Shown here piece by piece: positions 27,615 through 36,498 of a DNA stretch of 64,000 nt. The translations under genes were made by a program, and so were the position numbers. This DNA is from Acidobacteriota bacterium (lineage in GTDB: Bacteria; Acidobacteriota; Blastocatellia; Pyrinomonadales; Pyrinomonadaceae): contig QQUY01000002.1 of the NCBI GenBank assembly GCA_003385635.1, positions 1 through 64,000 on the forward strand. Reading direction: 5' to 3'. The notes beneath the pieces are model-generated. The model did not search any database. It was not told the DNA's origin and saw only the letters and a list, made by a program, of their open reading frames with translations. The number at the start of each line of letters is the position of its first letter. Position 1 is the first letter of the stretch.

Positions 27615-30600
27615 TGAGCACCGTCAGATCCGGAAAACCTTTTTTCTCATCAGGGTATCTTCGTATCCCCGCCTTCCTGCGCTCCGGCCTGGTGGTCATT
27701 CTCACGATACTGCTGATGGCGATGGCATCGTTCTCTCAGGGAGATCTTGAGGACAGGCGGATTGCCCGGATCGACATAGAGTTCGAGGAATCCTCCCCAG
27801 ACGAGTCGGTTGAAGGACAATTCCGCGCGGCCGTTACGAATGCTCTCGGCCCCATCTATTCATCGGTCAGGGTCAGGAGTGCACTCGAGGCCCTTTATGA
27901 TACCGACCGCATCGTCTCTTCGGTGGTCGAGGCGGAACGGGTCGGCGACGAGCAGGTCATAGTTCGGTTCATCGTAAAGCGAAAGTCGAGGGTGCGCCGT
28001 GTGGAGGTCAATGTGATTGAGCCCGCCGGTTCGCCGATCACAGAGGCTGAGATCCAGCTTCGGCTGAATCTCCTGGCACCGGGCCGGACGATCTCTGAAA
28101 AGGTACTCGACGACAACGCGAGCGCGATCCTCACCTATCTGCGTGCGAGAGGATTCTACGAAGCGACTGTTGAGTACGACAGGCGCCGTGTAAATGAATC
28201 GACGGATGTCGACATTACCTTCAACGTGACACCCGGAGAACAGGCGAAGGTCGGCCAGTTTGAGATCGAGATAGAAAAGCTCGACAAATCGCGGGTCGAA
28301 TCAGAGCTGGCATTGCAACCGGGAGAACCGTTCTCTCAGAGGCTGCTTGATGAAGACGTCGACAGGATCTTTCAGGCATTGAGGGAGCAATCGTTCTACG
28401 CTCCTACGCTCGAGGAACCGAGAGTCGTCTATGATCGGGACGCAAATACGATTACCGTCGAGCTAACCGGAGAATCCGGTCCGACCGTCAACGTGACCGT
28501 GGACTCGGAAGAAGAGAAAGTAGGCGACCGGAAGAAGACCGAGCTCCTGCCTGTCCTGAGAGAAGGCACACTCGATTACTCCGCGATCGTCGAGGGTGAA
28601 CGCAGGCTTGAGAATTACTTCCAGGAACAAGGCTATTTCTTTGCGAGAGTCACTCCTTTGTGCACTGTCGAGCCGGCGCTTGCACCGGACGAGGCTTTCG
28701 ACGCCGCGAACGGTACAGACGAACTTTGTTCAGCACTTACCGGCGCACCGCTTGAGGATCATACGGTGAGCATCACCTACGAGGCTGATCTTCGCCTCAG
28801 GTTAAAACTCGTGGATATACGGATCGATGGCACCGACAAACTGTCGATCGAAGACGTTCGTCCTGTGCTCGAATCACAGGAAGCAAGCATCATCGGGATC
28901 ATCCCCTATCTCGGTTACGGCCGCGGATATACAAGCCTCGACCTGTTAGAGAATGACCGGCTTACGATCCTGGCGCTGATGCGAGAGCTCGGTTATCGCG
29001 ATGCCGAAGTTGGCGTCCTTCAGGGCGTTTCGCCCGATGCCGAGGACCTGATCATCACGTTCGTTGTGAACGAGGGAATTCCGACCCGCGTCACTGACAT
29101 CTTGATCGAGGGCAACAATGAGTTCCCCGATTCCGAGCTTGCCGGAGTTGTGCCAAACATAGAAGGCGAAAACTTTTCGAGGGCTAAAGCCAGAAACGGG
29201 GTACGCAAACTGTCTCAGTTCTACGCCGACAAGGGATACTTCAACGCCAAGGTGTCCTACGCGGTAGTTGAGGTCGCCGATAAGCCCGAAGCTGAGTTCG
29301 ATGAGATCACGCTGATCTATCGCGTCGAGCAGGAAGGTAAGAAGGTATTTGTGAACAGGGTCTTGATCACAGGTGCAGAAGACACAAAGGAAGCTGCGGT
29401 TCTCAAAGCCATAGATCTGGAGCCGGGAAAGCAACTCCGCCAGACAGACCTGTTCACGAGCGAGCAGACCCTTTATGCGACGGACGTCTTTGACCTGGTT
29501 GAGGTCAAACCGGAGCCGGCAGGTGAGACCCCGGACGGCACGGCGGAGCAGTACGACGTTCTTATCGGGCTTGATGAAAAACCGCCGCGCCTGATCACAT
29601 ACGGCGGCGGCTACTCGACCGATGTCGGCTTGAGCGGCTTCTTCGATATCCGGCACTTCAATTTGTTCGGTCGGTTTCACCAGGGAGGAGCACAGGTCAG
29701 GGTCTCTCAGCGACGCCAGCTTGTGCAGTTTGACTACGTAAATCCGAGGTTCCTGAGCGATGGAAGGGATGAGAACGGGAAGAAACAGTGGGCGCCTTTG
29801 ACCCTTTCAGCGCAGTATCAGAGGGATTCCACGGTGACTCGTTTCTTCCGTTCGACCTTTGATGAAGGCACCTTTGGGATCGTGCAGCGGGTGGACGACC
29901 AGGGAAATCCGATCGACGAATTCGGAAACGCTGCGGGCGACCCGACGATAAACAGTTTGTCGCTTTCGGCCGAGACGAACAGAACTCTTAGCCGCAAGGA
30001 CAGAATGATCGTCTTTTTCAAGTACGGGTTTGAGGACGTCCGACTTTTCAATTTCGAAAGCCTGCTGATACGGGAGCTTCTGAGGCCGGATTCGAAGGTG
30101 CGGATATCCGGCTTTACCGCGACCTTCGTGCGGGACACACGAAAAGACTGCGACGTAACATATTCTTTGCTGGAGATTCTCTCGAAAGGCGAACCCGGGG
30201 ACCCCTGCCGGTACAGCTCGGGAGATCCCACGGAAGGTGACTATCTCACTGCCGAATATAAGTTCTCAAGCCCGATCCTCGGAGCGAACATCGGTTTTAA
30301 CAAGGTACAGCTCAGCTACAACAGATACTTCACCGTAGATGCGCTCAACAAGACGACCTTCGCCGGACGAGCGATCCTCGGTTTCGCAAACGTCTTCGCC
30401 GGCGGGGACAGATTCGGGGGTACCGACTATCCCGGCCTTGAAGGTCTTCTGCCGATCAGCGAGCGGTTCTTTGCTGGGGGCTCAACAACTCTCCGCGGCT
30501 TCGATTTTGAGAGAGCGGGTCCGAGAGTCGTCGTTGTTCCTGAGGGGACCTTCTTAAACCAGCAAGGCGAGGAGATAACTCTCGATCCCTTCACTATACC

Positions 30601-30955
30601 TTTCGGAGGCAACGGACTTGCGATCGTGAATCTGGAAGCAAGGGTTCCCTTCACCAACTGGCTCAGGATCGTTCCGTTTTATGACGGTGGAAACGTCTTC
30701 AGAAAGGCCTCCGAGATATTTAATCCTTCAGAAGCGGCGCCGGGCGACCGGTTCTTGACGAACGTTCGTTCTCTCTGGACGCACACTATTGGACTGGGAT
30801 TCAGGATCAATACGCCTTTTGGAGGGGATGTTGCGATCGACTACGGTTATCTCCTGAACCCGCCGGAGTTTACGATCCCGCAAGACATGGCCCCGGATGC
30901 GACCCTCAGGTTGAAGCAGGGCCAGTTCCATTTCCGGTTCTCACAGGCATTCTAA
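27614..30955 (+). CDS. Omp85 family outer-membrane protein (TamA-like partner of TamB)
   Basis: A 1113-residue protein. The GTG start shares a base with the tamB stop. A signal or anchor segment lies at residues 25-42 (LVVILTILLMAMASFS). About six POTRA-like domains follow (RIARIDIEFEE, VRRVEVNVIEPAG, VGQFEIEIEKL, LKLVDIRIDGTDKL, VTDILIEGNNEFPDSEL, VNRVLITGAED), more than the three of E. coli TamA. The barrel begins near ITYGGGYSTDVGLSGFFDIRHFNLFG. The L6 lock motif is GGSTTLRGFDFERAGP, and the protein ends in a C-terminal Phe (FRFSQAF). Pairing with TamB argues for a TamA-type role. It could equally be a second BamA-like insertase, because the POTRA count is high. Confidence 0.9.
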   Translation: MSTVRSGKPFFSSGYLRIPAFLRSGLVVILTILLMAMASFSQGDLEDRRIARIDIEFEESSPDESVEGQFRAAVTNALGPIYSSVRVRSALEALYDTDRIVSSVVEAERVGDEQVIVRFIVKRKSRVRRVEVNVIEPAGSPITEAEIQLRLNLLAPGRTISEKVLDDNASAILTYLRARGFYEATVEYDRRRVNESTDVDITFNVTPGEQAKVGQFEIEIEKLDKSRVESELALQPGEPFSQRLLDEDVDRIFQALREQSFYAPTLEEPRVVYDRDANTITVELTGESGPTVNVTVDSEEEKVGDRKKTELLPVLREGTLDYSAIVEGERRLENYFQEQGYFFARVTPLCTVEPALAPDEAFDAANGTDELCSALTGAPLEDHTVSITYEADLRLRLKLVDIRIDGTDKLSIEDVRPVLESQEASIIGIIPYLGYGRGYTSLDLLENDRLTILALMRELGYRDAEVGVLQGVSPDAEDLIITFVVNEGIPTRVTDILIEGNNEFPDSELAGVVPNIEGENFSRAKARNGVRKLSQFYADKGYFNAKVSYAVVEVADKPEAEFDEITLIYRVEQEGKKVFVNRVLITGAEDTKEAAVLKAIDLEPGKQLRQTDLFTSEQTLYATDVFDLVEVKPEPAGETPDGTAEQYDVLIGLDEKPPRLITYGGGYSTDVGLSGFFDIRHFNLFGRFHQGGAQVRVSQRRQLVQFDYVNPRFLSDGRDENGKKQWAPLTLSAQYQRDSTVTRFFRSTFDEGTFGIVQRVDDQGNPIDEFGNAAGDPTINSLSLSAETNRTLSRKDRMIVFFKYGFEDVRLFNFESLLIRELLRPDSKVRISGFTATFVRDTRKDCDVTYSLLEILSKGEPGDPCRYSSGDPTEGDYLTAEYKFSSPILGANIGFNKVQLSYNRYFTVDALNKTTFAGRAILGFANVFAGGDRFGGTDYPGLEGLLPISERFFAGGSTTLRGFDFERAGPRVVVVPEGTFLNQQGEEITLDPFTIPFGGNGLAIVNLEARVPFTNWLRIVPFYDGGNVFRKASEIFNPSEAAPGDRFLTNVRSLWTHTIGLGFRINTPFGGDVAIDYGYLLNPPEFTIPQDMAPDATLRLKQGQFHFRFSQAF

Positions 30956-30985
30956 AAAAAAGGCCCGGCAGTGGGAGTGCCGGGC
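30954..30985 (-). terminator. Intrinsic terminator shared by convergent genes
   Basis: A perfect 8-bp stem GCCCGGCA/TGCCGGGC (30963-30970 with 30978-30985) is followed on the minus strand by a run of eight T, complement of 30954-30961. It therefore ends the HD-GYP gene transcript, and its stem lies just after the Omp85 gene stop. Confidence 0.8.
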
Positions 30986-31012
30986 TCAGATAAGGTTCAA
31001 GCGCAATCCGGT

Positions 31013-33070
31013 TCAGTTGACCGAATCTGATGTCACGATATGCCGCTCATCTAGTTCGATGATCAACTCGTGCTCTTCGGTCCCGGGGGAGTGAACGGGC
31101 TCGGCTTTCACCTTGTCGTTTACGAGGGGTTCGGGAGAATCTTCCTGGATCTTCGTTCTTCGTTTCATCTTGAGTTCCTCAAGTGCCTTTCGCCGCCTCT
31201 TTCGGCCCTCCTTGACTGAGTACATCGCTTTATCGGCTGCGATCACGATCTGGTCCAGAGTATCGCCGTTGTTCGGGTACGATGCGTATCCGATACTGGC
31301 TCCGACACTTGCGAAGCGACCTTTGCCGACATCGAGCCGGAACTCGGAAACGGATGTTTCAATTCTCTGGGCGAGTTCATATGCCGCTTCCGGGTCGGCC
31401 TCCGGAATGATCGCTACGAACTCGTCGCCCGCGTACCTTGCAAGGAAGTCATATTCGCGAAGCTCTTCCTTCATAAGATCGGAAAGCTCCTTGAGCATTA
31501 GATCGCCGGCCTTGTGGCCGTAGGTGTCGTTGACCGCCTTGAACCCGTCAAGGTCGATCATCAGGATCTGGAACCGGCTGCCAGTGCGGCGTGCGCGTGA
31601 GATCTCGCTTTCAAACCTGGCCTGGAGGCTTCGTGCGTTGGGAAGTCCCGTCATCGGATCGGTCAAAGCCCGGACCTCGGATTCCTGGTGTGTAAGAACT
31701 GTCCAGATCGCATCCGAGGCTATCTTCGAGACGGTTTCCAGAAGACGCATATGTTCTTCTTCGTACTTGTCGAGATCGCGCGAATAAATGGAGACCGCTC
31801 CAAGGACCTTCCCGTGGGCGACAAGCGGAACCGATGCCATCGCCTTGTAAGAATTCACAAAGTCGAGGTCATAGGATGAGAAGTCTTCTGCAGGACCCGT
31901 CGTCGAGATCGACTCGAGGGCCTCAAGCGTCTTACCGGTTGTTCCCTCACCGACCCTTAGCTTTCTGTTCTTCAACGCATCGCTATTCACTCCCTCGGCG
32001 TGTTTTGCGATCGCTACTGTCCCTGTCTCGTTCAGCAGGTAAACGACGGCAGTTGCCATTGGAAGCAGTTCCGAGATCTTCTTCGTAAAGAGCGAGAGCG
32101 TATCGTCAATGTTCAGCGAGGTTCCGAAAACCCTTGCGAGCTCGAACAGTGTGAATACCTCGCGATTCGCCTTCTTGATCTGTTCAACATAGCCGTGATT
32201 CTTGCTGTTCTTCTCGGTTACAGGATGTAGAGGTGCGGAGTCGTCTTCCTCGTAGGAGAGACCCTTGGCCTCGATCTCTTTCTCAAAATTCCTCAGGTTC
32301 TTTAGAAAGATCGATACGAGCTCGGGGTCGAACTGGCTGCCTGCGCCGTTCTTGAGCAGCGCCCTGGCGCCCTCGCGCGTTACCGCAGGCCTGTACGGAC
32401 GGGTCACTCTGAGCGTGTCGTATGCGTCCGCAATGGACAGAATCCGTGCAGTTAGAGGAATGTCTTTACCGGCCAGACCGTCCGGATAGCCCTTGCCGTC
32501 CCAGCGTTCGTGATGATGCTTGACCGCCGGAGTCACGGGATACGGAAATCCGATCTCCGATATGATCGCAGCTCCAACGGATGAGTGCGTCTTTACTTTT
32601 TCCCTTTCGGCGGGCGTTAGTTCACCCGGCTTGTTGAGAATGTGGTCAGGAACCGCCAGCTTGCCAATGTCGTGTAGAAGAGCGGCGGTATTGAGAGCTT
32701 CGAGCTCGGGCTTCTCAAGACCCAGAACCTCTCCCATTTTTACGGCGAAATGCTGGGTCCTGTTTACGTGTCCGCGCCCTATTTGGTCGCGTGCGTCTAC
32801 GGCCGTCGCCAATGCTTCCACGGTCGAGATGTACACCCGGTTTGCTTCGTGGATCTCGGCCGTCTTTCTGTCCAGCATCAGCTTTTGCGAACGAAAAGAG
32901 ATGATCCCCAGCATCGCGATCAAAAAGACTGCGAAGCCAAGAAACAGGAAAGGGCCGTTTATCTGGAAGACAAAGATGGAGAAGTATCCGAGGATCAAGG
33001 CCAGTGCGATCACAGATCCCCAAAACATTTTCGAGAACAATTTGTAGTAGTCTGGCTTGACGTATCTCAC
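31013..33070 (-). CDS. Membrane HD-GYP / GAF / GGDEF cyclic-di-GMP protein
   Basis: A 685-residue signalling protein. I prefer the GTG at 33070, preceded by GGAG with 9-base spacing, to the TTG at 33085. Two membrane helices (residues 20-60) are followed by an HD-GYP phosphodiesterase (LLHDIGKLAVPDHIL near 133, HHERWDGKGYPDGLAG near 190). A GAF domain (about 325-460) and a GGDEF cyclase domain (about 480-630) follow, whose signature is AGDEF, a variant that can remain active. An I-site RxxD is not obvious. HD-GYP placed before GAF and GGDEF is an uncommon order. Both synthesis and breakdown of cyclic di-GMP are possible. The C-terminal 50 residues are charged and disordered-looking. Confidence 0.9.
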   Translation of the reverse strand: MRYVKPDYYKLFSKMFWGSVIALALILGYFSIFVFQINGPFLFLGFAVFLIAMLGIISFRSQKLMLDRKTAEIHEANRVYISTVEALATAVDARDQIGRGHVNRTQHFAVKMGEVLGLEKPELEALNTAALLHDIGKLAVPDHILNKPGELTPAEREKVKTHSSVGAAIISEIGFPYPVTPAVKHHHERWDGKGYPDGLAGKDIPLTARILSIADAYDTLRVTRPYRPAVTREGARALLKNGAGSQFDPELVSIFLKNLRNFEKEIEAKGLSYEEDDSAPLHPVTEKNSKNHGYVEQIKKANREVFTLFELARVFGTSLNIDDTLSLFTKKISELLPMATAVVYLLNETGTVAIAKHAEGVNSDALKNRKLRVGEGTTGKTLEALESISTTGPAEDFSSYDLDFVNSYKAMASVPLVAHGKVLGAVSIYSRDLDKYEEEHMRLLETVSKIASDAIWTVLTHQESEVRALTDPMTGLPNARSLQARFESEISRARRTGSRFQILMIDLDGFKAVNDTYGHKAGDLMLKELSDLMKEELREYDFLARYAGDEFVAIIPEADPEAAYELAQRIETSVSEFRLDVGKGRFASVGASIGYASYPNNGDTLDQIVIAADKAMYSVKEGRKRRRKALEELKMKRRTKIQEDSPEPLVNDKVKAEPVHSPGTEEHELIIELDERHIVTSDSVN

Positions 33071-33419
33071 GGTTCTCTTCTCCAAACACGGGAAGTTTTG
33101 AACTTGGCGGGATACTCTGGGGAGAGGATAGAGCCGGGGTGATACCTTCGATCTATCTGAGCCATCCCATACACCGGCTCGGCACTAGTAAGTACAAGAC
33201 ACGTGCCATTGGCCGCCATGATCAAGACCAGCAAATACGGGGGTCTCAGCCGACCGCGAAGAATGGGTTCGCGCGAGACGTTCGGAATGAATGCTCAGTT
33301 TGAGCGTATTCGGTCAGAATGACCGCATGCGGGAAGGTTTAAGAACGGTTTAACCGGGGTGTATTGTCATGGCTGAGCGGCACGCCTTTGGCTCGCCGAA
33401 AAAGCAAACGAAATTCAAC

Positions 33420-33565
33420 GCGGGGACTCGGCCCCCGCGATCAGGTAAAGCTCAGGTCCGGGACGGCAATGCCGCCCCGCAAATCGAAGCGGCGGAGCCG
33501 CGTAATGAGGAAAGCGGTCCGAACTTTCGTGAAACAAAGGGCAAGGATGCCCTCGGCACATCCTT
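33420..33565. repeat. Cluster of short palindromes in a 490-bp gene-free stretch
   Basis: The gap between the HD-GYP gene start and the NTF2-like gene stop holds several GC-rich imperfect hairpins in a row: GCGGGGACTCGGCCCCCGC (33420-33438), GGGACGGCAATGCCGCCCC (33460-33478), GCGGCGGAGCCGC (33489-33501), and AAGGATGCCCTCGGCACATCCTT (about 33540-33563). The last overlaps the end of the gene downstream. Frames across this region are low-complexity by-products. Nothing else is recognised between 33071 and 33420. Confidence 0.5.
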
Positions 33566-34130
33566 ATCTAGCCGGAAGATACTTGGCCGGCAGTGGATTG
33601 TCCGGAGACTCTGCCTGCCAGTAAACGGTCACTATCCACCACCGCTTTCCGTCGTTCAAGAGCTGAATACTGTTGATCCCTCGAAGGAAAGCTTTCTCGT
33701 CCGACTCCTTTCGCCGACCTTCATACGTGGAAAAAATGTGAACGATGTTGCCGAAGGTCTCCGTCTTTCTCGCGATCTCCTTTTCAAAGAATCCGTTGTT
33801 GACGAGAAAAGGGCCGGAGCGTTCGACATACCCTGCAGGACTAAGACTGAATGCCTTTAGCAATCCCGATGCCTGGTCCTTGCCGGTCGGTATCAGCCGG
33901 GCATCCTCCACGAACAGGTTGTGAAACCGGTCCCAGTCCCTTTCGACTCCCGCGCCGCCGGAGATCGAATCGTAAAGTGCATCAACGATCGAATCGAGTG
34001 ACTCTACGTCTTTAGCGTATTTGTCCGATTTCTTGTCTTTCATTTCGGAGCCGTTCTGCGCGAATGCGTTTGTTGCGCCGCCGACGGCGAGTACGATGCA
34101 AGTTGCGAAAGTGATTATTCTTATTTTCAT
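33564..34130 (-). CDS. Exported NTF2-like / SnoaL-type protein
   Basis: A 188-residue protein with signal peptide (IITFATCIVLAVGGATNAFAQ). The body has the alpha-beta cone pattern of NTF2-like folds: VDALYDSISGGAG, WDRFHNLFVEDARLIPTG and a final WWIVTVYWQAE strand. The conserved Trp and paired strands resemble DUF4440-type proteins. No catalytic residues can be assigned. The ATG overlaps the stop of the upstream zinc-ribbon gene in an ATGA, so the two are translationally coupled. The last codons reach into a palindromic segment, which may explain the LPAKYLPAR tail. Confidence 0.75.
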   Translation of the reverse strand: MKIRIITFATCIVLAVGGATNAFAQNGSEMKDKKSDKYAKDVESLDSIVDALYDSISGGAGVERDWDRFHNLFVEDARLIPTGKDQASGLLKAFSLSPAGYVERSGPFLVNNGFFEKEIARKTETFGNIVHIFSTYEGRRKESDEKAFLRGINSIQLLNDGKRWWIVTVYWQAESPDNPLPAKYLPAR

Positions 34131-34672
34131 GATTCCCTTCCAAAGTAGGCCTTAGTTTCAGGTTTTAGCCAGAATATCAGCAACGGCACTGTTGCCGGTA
34201 GAAAACAACAGCTGGTCAGTCCGATCGCGATCATCACGATCCCTACCACCCAGTTGTACGGTTTGCGAGGAAGAAAGAGTGCGATCCCGTAAGCGACGGC
34301 AAAAACGAATCCGATGACGCCGTACACGGCTCCGGTGATCATCATCTCCATCTCATCCTGCTGGCTTTCGGCGCCAAAACCGCTGAGCAGCAGGATTCCC
34401 ATAAAGGCTACAAATATGTATAGGAAGAGAAGGACCCCGCAGTACACCCTGTACCACATAAAGGTCTTTCTTCCGGTCTCGTTGTCCTGTGAAATCCGAC
34501 CTGCCGGAGGCCTGGAGGACATTTGGGCCTGTTGAGCCTGAAACGTCTGCTCGACCGGCACCGACACCTGTGCGGTCTGGGGTAGGTCTGAAAGCAGCTT
34601 TCCGCAACGGTGACAGTGCTCGGCTGTCAGCAGATTCACGAGGTCACATTGCGGGCATCGAATTCCGTTCAT
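34127..34672 (-). CDS. Zinc-ribbon membrane protein (paralogue A)
   Basis: A 181-residue protein. It begins with a zinc ribbon, CPQCDLVNLLTAEHCHRCG (residues 6-24), followed by a Gln/Pro-rich linker and three hydrophobic segments (about 80-102, 115-135, 145-170). The ribbon faces the cytoplasm if the positive-inside rule holds. It shares ribbon spacing, topology and the C-terminal (L/I)PLL(I/V)(F/Y)WLKP(E/D) motif with the next gene upstream, so the two are paralogues. Its stop overlaps the NTF2-like gene start by four bases. Function unknown. Comparable proteins with one ribbon and several helices are common and uncharacterised. Confidence 0.75.
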   Translation of the reverse strand: MNGIRCPQCDLVNLLTAEHCHRCGKLLSDLPQTAQVSVPVEQTFQAQQAQMSSRPPAGRISQDNETGRKTFMWYRVYCGVLLFLYIFVAFMGILLLSGFGAESQQDEMEMMITGAVYGVIGFVFAVAYGIALFLPRKPYNWVVGIVMIAIGLTSCCFLPATVPLLIFWLKPETKAYFGRES

Positions 34673-34831
34673 CTTTTACGATTTTTTTGCTGTTGGTATC
34701 AGAACGCTGGCCAGGGCGCTCGATCTCTATGGTTTGAGATCGACCAAGTGTAACAGTGAAATGCCATTCTGCTGAACGTCTGTCCTAAAAGCGGCCCTAT
34801 TCCGCCAATCCTGCCGTTCTTTCCGCAGATC

Positions 34832-35323
34832 TCAGTACCTGCCAAGGAAGATCTTCAGATCCGGCTTCAGCCAATATACAAGCAGAGGTATCGCCGCCGG
34901 TAGCAGAATGCAGCTGATGATGCCGAGGATTATCAGGAACCAGCCAAAACTCCACGCAGAGGGTTTTCTCCTTATGAACACGCCGACGAGCGAAAGTCCG
35001 GCAAGAAACAGTCCTGCAGATCCGAAGATCAGAGCTGCCAGAAGATCACCTTCGGGGTCTCTTGTTTCCCTTGAGATCGACAAAGCGAAAAGGATGAGTC
35101 CAAATGCGACGGGAACGAGGCTGAGCACGAGCATTCCTGCAGAATACACACGAAACCAGAACACGACATTCTTGCCGAGTTCTGTGTCCTGCGGTACGCC
35201 CTCGCCGCCAAACCCTCGGTGGCCGCCGCTCTTGACCGATCCGAGTTCCAATCCGCATCGGACGCAATGCTCGGTCCCCGCAGGATTGACGAGATCGCAG
35301 TTGGGGCATTGTTTTCCTTTCAT
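34832..35323 (-). CDS. Zinc-ribbon membrane protein (paralogue B)
   Basis: A 163-residue protein with CPNCDLVNPAGTEHCVRCG (residues 6-24) and three membrane segments. I chose the ATG at 35323, because from there MKGKQCPNCDLVN aligns residue for residue with paralogue A (MNGIRCPQCDLVN). A GTG 36 bases upstream is possible. It ends AIPLLVYWLKPDLKIFLGRY, nearly the same as A. It is divergent from rlmN, with about 80 bp between starts. Tandem duplication is the simplest history. No substrate or partner can be named. Confidence 0.75.
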   Translation of the reverse strand: MKGKQCPNCDLVNPAGTEHCVRCGLELGSVKSGGHRGFGGEGVPQDTELGKNVVFWFRVYSAGMLVLSLVPVAFGLILFALSISRETRDPEGDLLAALIFGSAGLFLAGLSLVGVFIRRKPSAWSFGWFLIILGIISCILLPAAIPLLVYWLKPDLKIFLGRY

Positions 35324-35406
35324 CAGATCGTCCGGCCTGCAAAGGTCGTCGAGCATCACCGCTCTGCGCTTACGAAAACAGCTTCAATCTTTTACCATTT
35401 ACACGG

Positions 35407-36486
35407 ATGGAAGAAAAACGCCATTTGACGGGTCTCACACGAACGGAACTTGCTCAGTTGGCCGCCGAACTCGGCGAGCCCTCGTACCGTGCCGACCAAT
35501 TGATCTCTGGGATCAGAGGACGGAGGCTGAGAGATCTGGAACAGATCACGGACCTGCCGAAAGCATTCAGAGCGAGGCTTTCGGAGGTCGCCGTCGTAGA
35601 GGCACTGACGGTGGCGTCGAAATACGTTTCTCAAGACGGCACCCGCAGGTACCTTATGGAGAACCGGTCGGGAAATCCGATTGAAACGGTGTTCATTCCG
35701 ACTGAGAACCGCGACACCATATGTTTTTCTTCTCAATCCGGATGTCCTCTGAAATGTGACTTCTGCCTGACCGCGAAGCTCGGTCTTCTGGGCAATCTGA
35801 CCCCGGGCGAGATCGTCGAGCAGATAATCATCGTGCTTAATGACGTGTACGGAGAGGCGAACGAGACGCCTCACGGCACAAACCTCGTTGCGATGGGGGC
35901 CGGGGAGCCGTTCCTGAATTTTGATAATTTACTAAAAGCGGTCGAAATACTTGCGGAAGAAAAGGGTCTTCATATCGTCCCCCGCAGGATCACGGTCTCG
36001 ACCGCCGGGATCGTTCCGAGGATCAGAGATTTTGCGGCGCTTGAAACACGGCCGAATCTTGCCATCTCGCTTTCCGCCCCGAATGACGAGCTAAGGGACA
36101 GGTTGATGCCCGTCAACAGGAAATGGAACATAGATGAACTGCTTTCGGCAGCCAGGGAATTTCAGAGCAGTCTGAAACGGGGCGAGAACTTTACATTCGA
36201 GTACGTGCTGCTGGCGGGCGTTAACGATTCGCTGGAATCGGCCCATGAGCTGGCTTCTCTCCTCAAGCGGCATGGACTGCAGAAAGCAAAGGTGAACCTG
36301 ATTGCTCATAATGCCGCGGATCCTCTGCCCTACGGTCCGCCGTCCGTTGAAGCCGTCGCAGCGTTCAAAACGGAACTTGAGAAAGAAGGGATCCCGGCGT
36401 ATGTGAGGACTCCTCGGGGACGGGATATTTTCGCCGCCTGCGGTCAGCTCGCAGCAAAGAAGGAGGCTGCGGTCACGACCTCCTAG
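35407..36486 (+). CDS. rlmN: 23S rRNA (A2503-C2) / tRNA (A37-C2) methyltransferase RlmN
   Basis: A 359-residue radical SAM methyltransferase that adds a C2 methyl to A2503 of 23S rRNA and A37 of some tRNAs. The [4Fe-4S] cysteines are C113, C117 and C120 in SGCPLKCDFC. The two catalytic cysteines are C106 in TICFSSQ and C345 in FAACGQLA, the latter being the methyl-carrying residue. MGAGEPFLNFDNLLKAV and LAISLSAPNDELRDRLMP are the SAM-contacting strands. An N-terminal helical domain (about 1-90) is present. The Gly-rich RGRDIFAACGQL tail identifies RlmN and not Cfr. The next small gene follows after 12 bp. Confidence 0.95.
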   Translation: MEEKRHLTGLTRTELAQLAAELGEPSYRADQLISGIRGRRLRDLEQITDLPKAFRARLSEVAVVEALTVASKYVSQDGTRRYLMENRSGNPIETVFIPTENRDTICFSSQSGCPLKCDFCLTAKLGLLGNLTPGEIVEQIIIVLNDVYGEANETPHGTNLVAMGAGEPFLNFDNLLKAVEILAEEKGLHIVPRRITVSTAGIVPRIRDFAALETRPNLAISLSAPNDELRDRLMPVNRKWNIDELLSAAREFQSSLKRGENFTFEYVLLAGVNDSLESAHELASLLKRHGLQKAKVNLIAHNAADPLPYGPPSVEAVAAFKTELEKEGIPAYVRTPRGRDIFAACGQLAAKKEAAVTTS

Positions 36487-36498
36487 GACCGATCCGTT

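Noticed and set aside
33364-33860. Plus-strand open frames beginning MAERHAFGSPKK and MSWLSGTPLARR
   Set aside because: They run through GC-rich palindromes and antisense to the NTF2-like gene; no recognisable domain or ribosome site.
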